A DNA stretch of 64,000 bases from Charina bottae (lineage: Eukaryota; Chordata; Lepidosauria; Squamata; Charinaidae): assembly GCA_023362775.1 (NCBI GenBank), contig JALMGJ010000006.1, positions 17,478,501 to 17,542,500 of the forward strand, read 5' to 3'. Positions 50,801 through 56,800 of this stretch are shown piece by piece. How positions within the stretch are numbered: the stretch's first letter is position 1; the number at the start of each line of letters is the position of its first letter. A program made the translations under genes and the position numbers. The notes beneath the pieces are model-generated. The model was not told the origin of the DNA. It made no database searches and worked only from the letters and a program-made list of their open reading frames with translations.

Positions 50801-53800
50801 TTCACTGACAGTGGGATATTTTATGCTTAGTCTTATGCAGTGTTCCTCAACCTTGGCAACTTTAAGATATGTGGACTTCAACTCCCAGAATTCCCCAGCC
50901 AGCATGCTGGCTGGGGAATTCTGGGAGTTGAAGTCCACATATCTTAAAGTTGCCAAGGTTGAGAAACATTAGTTTTATGTGTGTCAGGATAGGCCCCTGA
51001 AAGGAGAAAAAGAGCCAACACTCTCTCTTTCTTTCTTTCTCCCCTCCCCCAGGATTTATTGTGTTACAGATATTGATCCAGATCACAGGAAGCTAAGCCA
51101 GTTGGAGGCTGTAATCCGTTTTCTAACAGAGGAAGAAGCTGACCTTGAATGTGAGTGCAGAAACATAGAGATATCAACCAGTGTCCTTCTGAACTCCTTT
51201 ACCTGAACTGTAAGGAACCGTCTTGTGAAGATACCAAATTGGTTCATCCAAATGTAACACCATAGGGGGAGATGGGCGATCATATAAATTAAACAAACAA
51301 ATAAATAAATAAATTTGGCAATGGCCATATTCCAGGGTTACAATAGGGCTTAATGGAGTTCTCTGCTTCAAAGCACTAATGTAGGATTCTCCACCATCTT
51401 TTGAGGCACTTTGTCCCAACATGGCACAGTCCAAATTGGCAAGAGGTTCTAAATCCTGTTTCTTGAACTTTATTGGTCTGTCCTTTTCTCTGAAACAGCA
51501 AAACATCAATTTTGCTCCATCAACTATGTGACAGCCTTTCAAATAATTGGTGGTGACGATCATATCACTTTTTAATTATCTTTTCTACAGGGTGAACATA
51601 TACAGTACATAATCAGCATGCTGCCTAATCATCTTTCATTCTGTCTCTTCCTTGATTTTCAAATTACTTGCAAATTAGAATTAGCAACTTCAACTCAATT
51701 CCATTTAGGTTTAACCTGGTAGATGACAACATATACCTTTGGTCATTCAGCTCCTCATGCGGGTTGGTCCATCAGACTATACTGCTGTCCCTCCAACTAA
51801 AAATTGATCTTTTGAATATCATTGCTCAGTAGCTAGAAACTTCAGGTGTGATATATCTCTCATTTGAATATTAATGTAACCATTTCTAAACTCACATTTC
51901 CCATAGTCACTGCTTCTTTGATCTCCCTGATTCAATTTGCCCACAAAAATACTTTTCCATGCTTTGCTCCAGTCAGCATATTTGCTTTCAGCCTGACCTA
52001 GAGAAGTATGTAGTGTGCCATTCCCAATCCAGCAAAGCTATTTGCTGGAATGAAGATTCAGGGAGAATTATATTAATACATTGTTTAAGGCTTCACCCAT
52101 TTTTCAGTATGAAAGTTCAACTCCTGATAATTCCATGGAGCAAATAGTGTACATTGGAGAGGGGGGGGGGGAGAATAGATGAATGAATTTAAAACAAGAT
52201 CTTAAGCAGCTGCCTTTGGAATAATATTCCAAATTGAGATTCCAGGAACTGACACATTGTTATTGCAGTTCAAGATTCTCTCTGCTGGCTTCAGCTTTAA
52301 AGCTCAGGAATATGCTTTATATAGACAGGAATGTTCAGAGAGTTTCAGTTTCCAGGTTCTCCAAACAAGAGTATCCATTGGTGGGGGTGTCAATAACATC
52401 ACAATGGCAGCTACAACTGGGTGATTGAAGACCCACTCCTTTTTAACACATGTTACATGCTTTGCACACATGTAAAAAAGGAGCAGGGCTTTTACCACCT
52501 GGTTACTTTTTGATGTCATTGATCCCCTTGTGCATGTTGTTGTTCAGTCGTTTAGTTGTGTCCGACTCTTTGTGACCTCATGGACCATAGCACGCCAGGC
52601 CTTCCTGTCCTCCACTGTCTCCCGGAGTTTACTCAAATTCACGTTCATTACATTGGTGATGCTATCTAACCATCTCATCCTCTGCCGTCCCCTTCTCCTT
52701 TTTCCTTCAGTCTTTCCCAGCATCAGGGTCTTTTCCAGTGAGTCCTCTCTTCGCATTAGGTGGCCAAAGTATTTGAGCTTCAGCTTCAGTATCTGTCCTT
52801 CCAATGAGCAGTCAGGGTTGATTTGGAGGAGACTAGATTTTATTTATTTAATTTATTTATTATTATTTATTATTTATTTATTTATTTATTTATTTAAATA
52901 AAGGTACCTAGTGCTGAAATACATCCACCTATTTGTTGCCTACCTTGTGTTCTGTAGATGTTATTGTTGTTCAGTCGTTAAGTCGTGTCTGACTCTTCGT
53001 GACCCCATAGACCATAGCACGCCAGGCCTTCCTGTCCTCCACTGTCTCCCGGAGTTTACTCAAATTCACGTTCATTACATTGGTTATGCTATCTAACCAT
53101 CTCACCTCTGCCGTCCCCTTCTCCTTTTGCCTTCAGTCTTTCCCAGCATCAGGGTATTTTCCAGTGAGTCTTCTCTTCGCATTAGGTGTCTCCAAAAACT
53201 CTAAGAGTACAGTTAAACACATAAATCAGGTCCCCACCCTTGTGTCCTCCATATGCTTTGGATTTCACCTCCAATGATCTGTGACCCAGGGTGATAGTAA
53301 TGTAGTCCTGCACATCTGGTGGGACCTGAATGGGAAAGACTGATACAAGGATGTTCCAGAGTCAGCTGGTAGAGGATGGGCAAATCAGTTAAGGCTGATT
53401 CTGTTTTTATTTTGAGCTTTCCAGCTTCTGTCTGCAACGTTTTTAAAAAATAGCAGAAATACATTTTCCTGTGCATTTCTAATAATACTTTTTGTGCATG
53501 CTTTTCTTTACTATACTCTTTGTTGCTGTTGTGTTTTACTTCATTGCAAAAATGTGAGGATAGTGGCATACAGTTGAATTTCTCCCCCATACTAGGAACG
53601 CTACCTTCCTCTTTGCTATAAACCCTTCAAGTAACCATAGAGATCGAGCAATCTCAGTTTTCTTAATTTAGACAAAAATGCACCATTCTCTGCCTAAGAG
53701 GGAGGTAGCATCAGACAGCCCAAGATTTGTGAAAATTAGAAAATAAAAGGAGAAAACAGTGAAACATAAAGGACTGTTTGCATTCAAGCAAAACAACACC

Positions 53801-56800
53801 TGTAGATTTTTGTGGCTGAAATATAGACTGAAATAGAAATGTAGGTTAAGGGAATACAATAGTTTCATAGAGTTGTTCAGCCTGGAAAATCCTTTCTTAT
53901 GTAAGGACAAACATTTATTCATCAATGTAAAACATTAATTCATCATCCTGAACTGCTCTGGCTATTGATACTGAGATATTGGTGTGCTTTAAATCAAATA
54001 TTACACTGCTGAAGCTTACAACATACATGATTCATACTTACTGCTGATTTGTTTTAAGTACTCAGTTTCATGTACAGTACATTATTATTTCACCCATGCT
54101 TCCATAATTTCCCAATTATTCCAAAACATAATAAAAGCTAACAACTTTTCAAGCATTCTGTTATTTTACAGATTCCCTTCCCTTCCCTCCCTTCCCTTCA
54201 ACAGTCCTTATTAGTTTTAACATATATGACAAATCTATCAGTGAAGAAAGATCTTTTTGTTTCCCCTTATGGCTGATACCATTTCTGCTAGATGTTTGCA
54301 AGCTCAAGAACTGCCTGAATCTTTATATGCTACCTGTTCAAACCTGTAAAGTATTTGTATAATGGTTGACTTTCTTTCTTACCATTCTTTCTTATGTCCA
54401 GGTGATGAAGATTTAGTTCAACAGGTTCTCTTCGATGCTGTAGTTACAGCACCTATGGAAGCCTATTGGACGACCTTGGCCCTCAGTTTGTCCAAGTAAG
54501 TGCGCGCTTCTTGAGCTAAGAGAGGTTTTGAAACAATCCAGGTTTAGACTTCTGCAATGCACTCTACCTGTGACGGCCTAGAAGTAGTGTTCAGAAAGTT
54601 CATTTGATGCAAAAAGCAATAATCAACAGCAGCTTGGTTTTTATCTGTATTGTACAAATAATCACCTTTGGCCATAAAGATCTTCCCACAGTCTTTATTC
54701 CTTCAAAGGGCCATGTCCTGGGTCCCATTGCCATTTGGGTACAGATCTCCCTGTGCGTGGAATAGGTTTTTTTTTTGGGGGGGGGGACTTGCCTGGCACC
54801 TATTATTTTGCTGCTATGTAAGTCTTTTTCATTGTTTTACTCTACTTTTTATTGAAGCTGGTCTTATTGTACTCTCTTATTTTATGTCTGTAGCTTGAAT
54901 CATGTCAACTGGATTTCTATTTTCTCAGTGGAAACGTTTCGCTCCTTATCCAAGGAGCTTCTTCAGTCTGAGCAAAGTTGGTAAGGGAATCCTTAATAGA
55001 TGTGGGGGCCTCCGGCACAATCTTTCCCCTATTTTCCTTCCTGCTTTGTCTTCTGTGCCTAGGAAGATTAAGGCCATTTCACAAGCTCAACAGCAGCATG
55101 GTAATCTTAACGATCCTCCTTTAGATGATAAAGGGACTTAGAAATAATAACATCTCAAATAACCATGACCTAGCCTCAGGTGCAAGGTCACACAGCTACC
55201 TAGAAACATATTTAGGATTCCCTTACTAACTTTGCTCAGACTGAAGAAGCTCCTTGGATAAGGAGCGAAACGTTTCCACTGAGAAAATAGAAATCCAGTT
55301 GACATGATTCAAGCTACAGACAATTCCACCTGGATGACTGAGAACCTTCATAGTCTCTTATTTTATGATAATAAAATGACAAAACTTGTGCCAAAAACAT
55401 GGTGTGTGTATCACATGAATAAGAACATATAGTACATTTTTGACTGGCAGGCATGAAGGACATGGTCTTCATGGAAATAGCCCTTAGAATATAAATCCCT
55501 TTGCTGTGATTCAGATCCTCTGAAGACCCTGGAGTATCCCTTCTCAGTCTATAATACCATTCCCACCTCCTTGAAAACTCTGTTTCCATTATCTGTGAGA
55601 GTCTTCTAACTTCACAGGCAACCCAGCTCATCCCTGCAAACCAAGGGAGTCCTCTGATAAGAAAGCAGTATGTGATCAGAGAGTGGATACAAGAATCTAA
55701 GGAGGAGCTATTGAATCAGATCAAAGATCCAATATATCATTTCCCAAAATGGCCCGTTGAATGCTTTCAGAAAGCTGAGAAGCAGGGATTGCAGACAATA
55801 GCATTTCTCCTCTAGGTTTTCCAAGGTCTGACTTTTGGTGACATGCAGCCTCTAAACTGAAGATTCCAGATAGCCTTGTTTATTGTCCACACATTTATCT
55901 AAACCATTCTCAAACCCATTGGCAATTGGGTTTTAATGTGGGCGTGCATCCCTTACAAACATGGGTAATGCACATTTTCAGGTTAAGCACAGCTTTGTGT
56001 GATCTGAAAGTTGTATCCCAATACCCTCTGTGTGTGTCTTCAAGTCAAGTCAGTTTTTGGACTAGTCCCTGCAGTTTTCTTGGCAAGATTTTTGGAAATG
56101 GTTTGCCACTGCCTCCTTCCTAGGGCTGAGAGAGAGGGACTGGCCCAAGGTCACCCAGCTGGCTTTGTGCCTAAATTGGGACTAGAACTCACCGCCTCTG
56201 GGTTTCTAGCCTGGTGCCTTAACCACTACACCAAACTGGATCTCAATACCCTCTACAACAGAGCTTTCCAAACTTTTCATGTTGGTGACACACTTTTTAG
56301 ACATGCATCATTTCGCAACACACTCTTACAGCAGGGCATCATTTCACGACACACTCTTACAGCAGGGCACAAGGCAGGCACTAGGACCTGTGCGGAATTG
56401 CAGCAGGTTTGGAGGCAGCAAGGCACAAGGCAGGCACTAGGACCTGCGCAGAATCCTGGCAGGGCAGGTTTGGAGGCAGCAAGGCACAAGGCAGGCACTA
56501 GGACCTGCGCGGAATCCTGGCAGGGCTCGGAGGCAGCAGCAGCCGCGAGACACCCAGACACTGCAGCCAACACACTAACGTGTCGCGACACACAGTTTGG
56601 AAAGCTCTGCTCTACAATGTTGAAAAGATTCCTTGGCAGAGGGAGCTTATGTGATAGAGCAGAGCTTTCCAAACTGTGTGTCGCGACACAAAAGTGTGTC
56701 TCCACACACATGCGGGGGGGCACTGCACGGCGGCGTGGGGCGGCGTGCGCGTGCACGGCGGCGGCAGCAGCGGCGCGGTATCAGTGTTTCCGCATTTTAG

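Noticed and set aside
55214..55319. Hammerhead ribozyme in the fold-back repeat (GGATAAGGAG followed by CGAAACG)
   Set aside because: The CTGATGA core is not matched exactly (an extra G and a changed base), and I could not pair the flanking stems.
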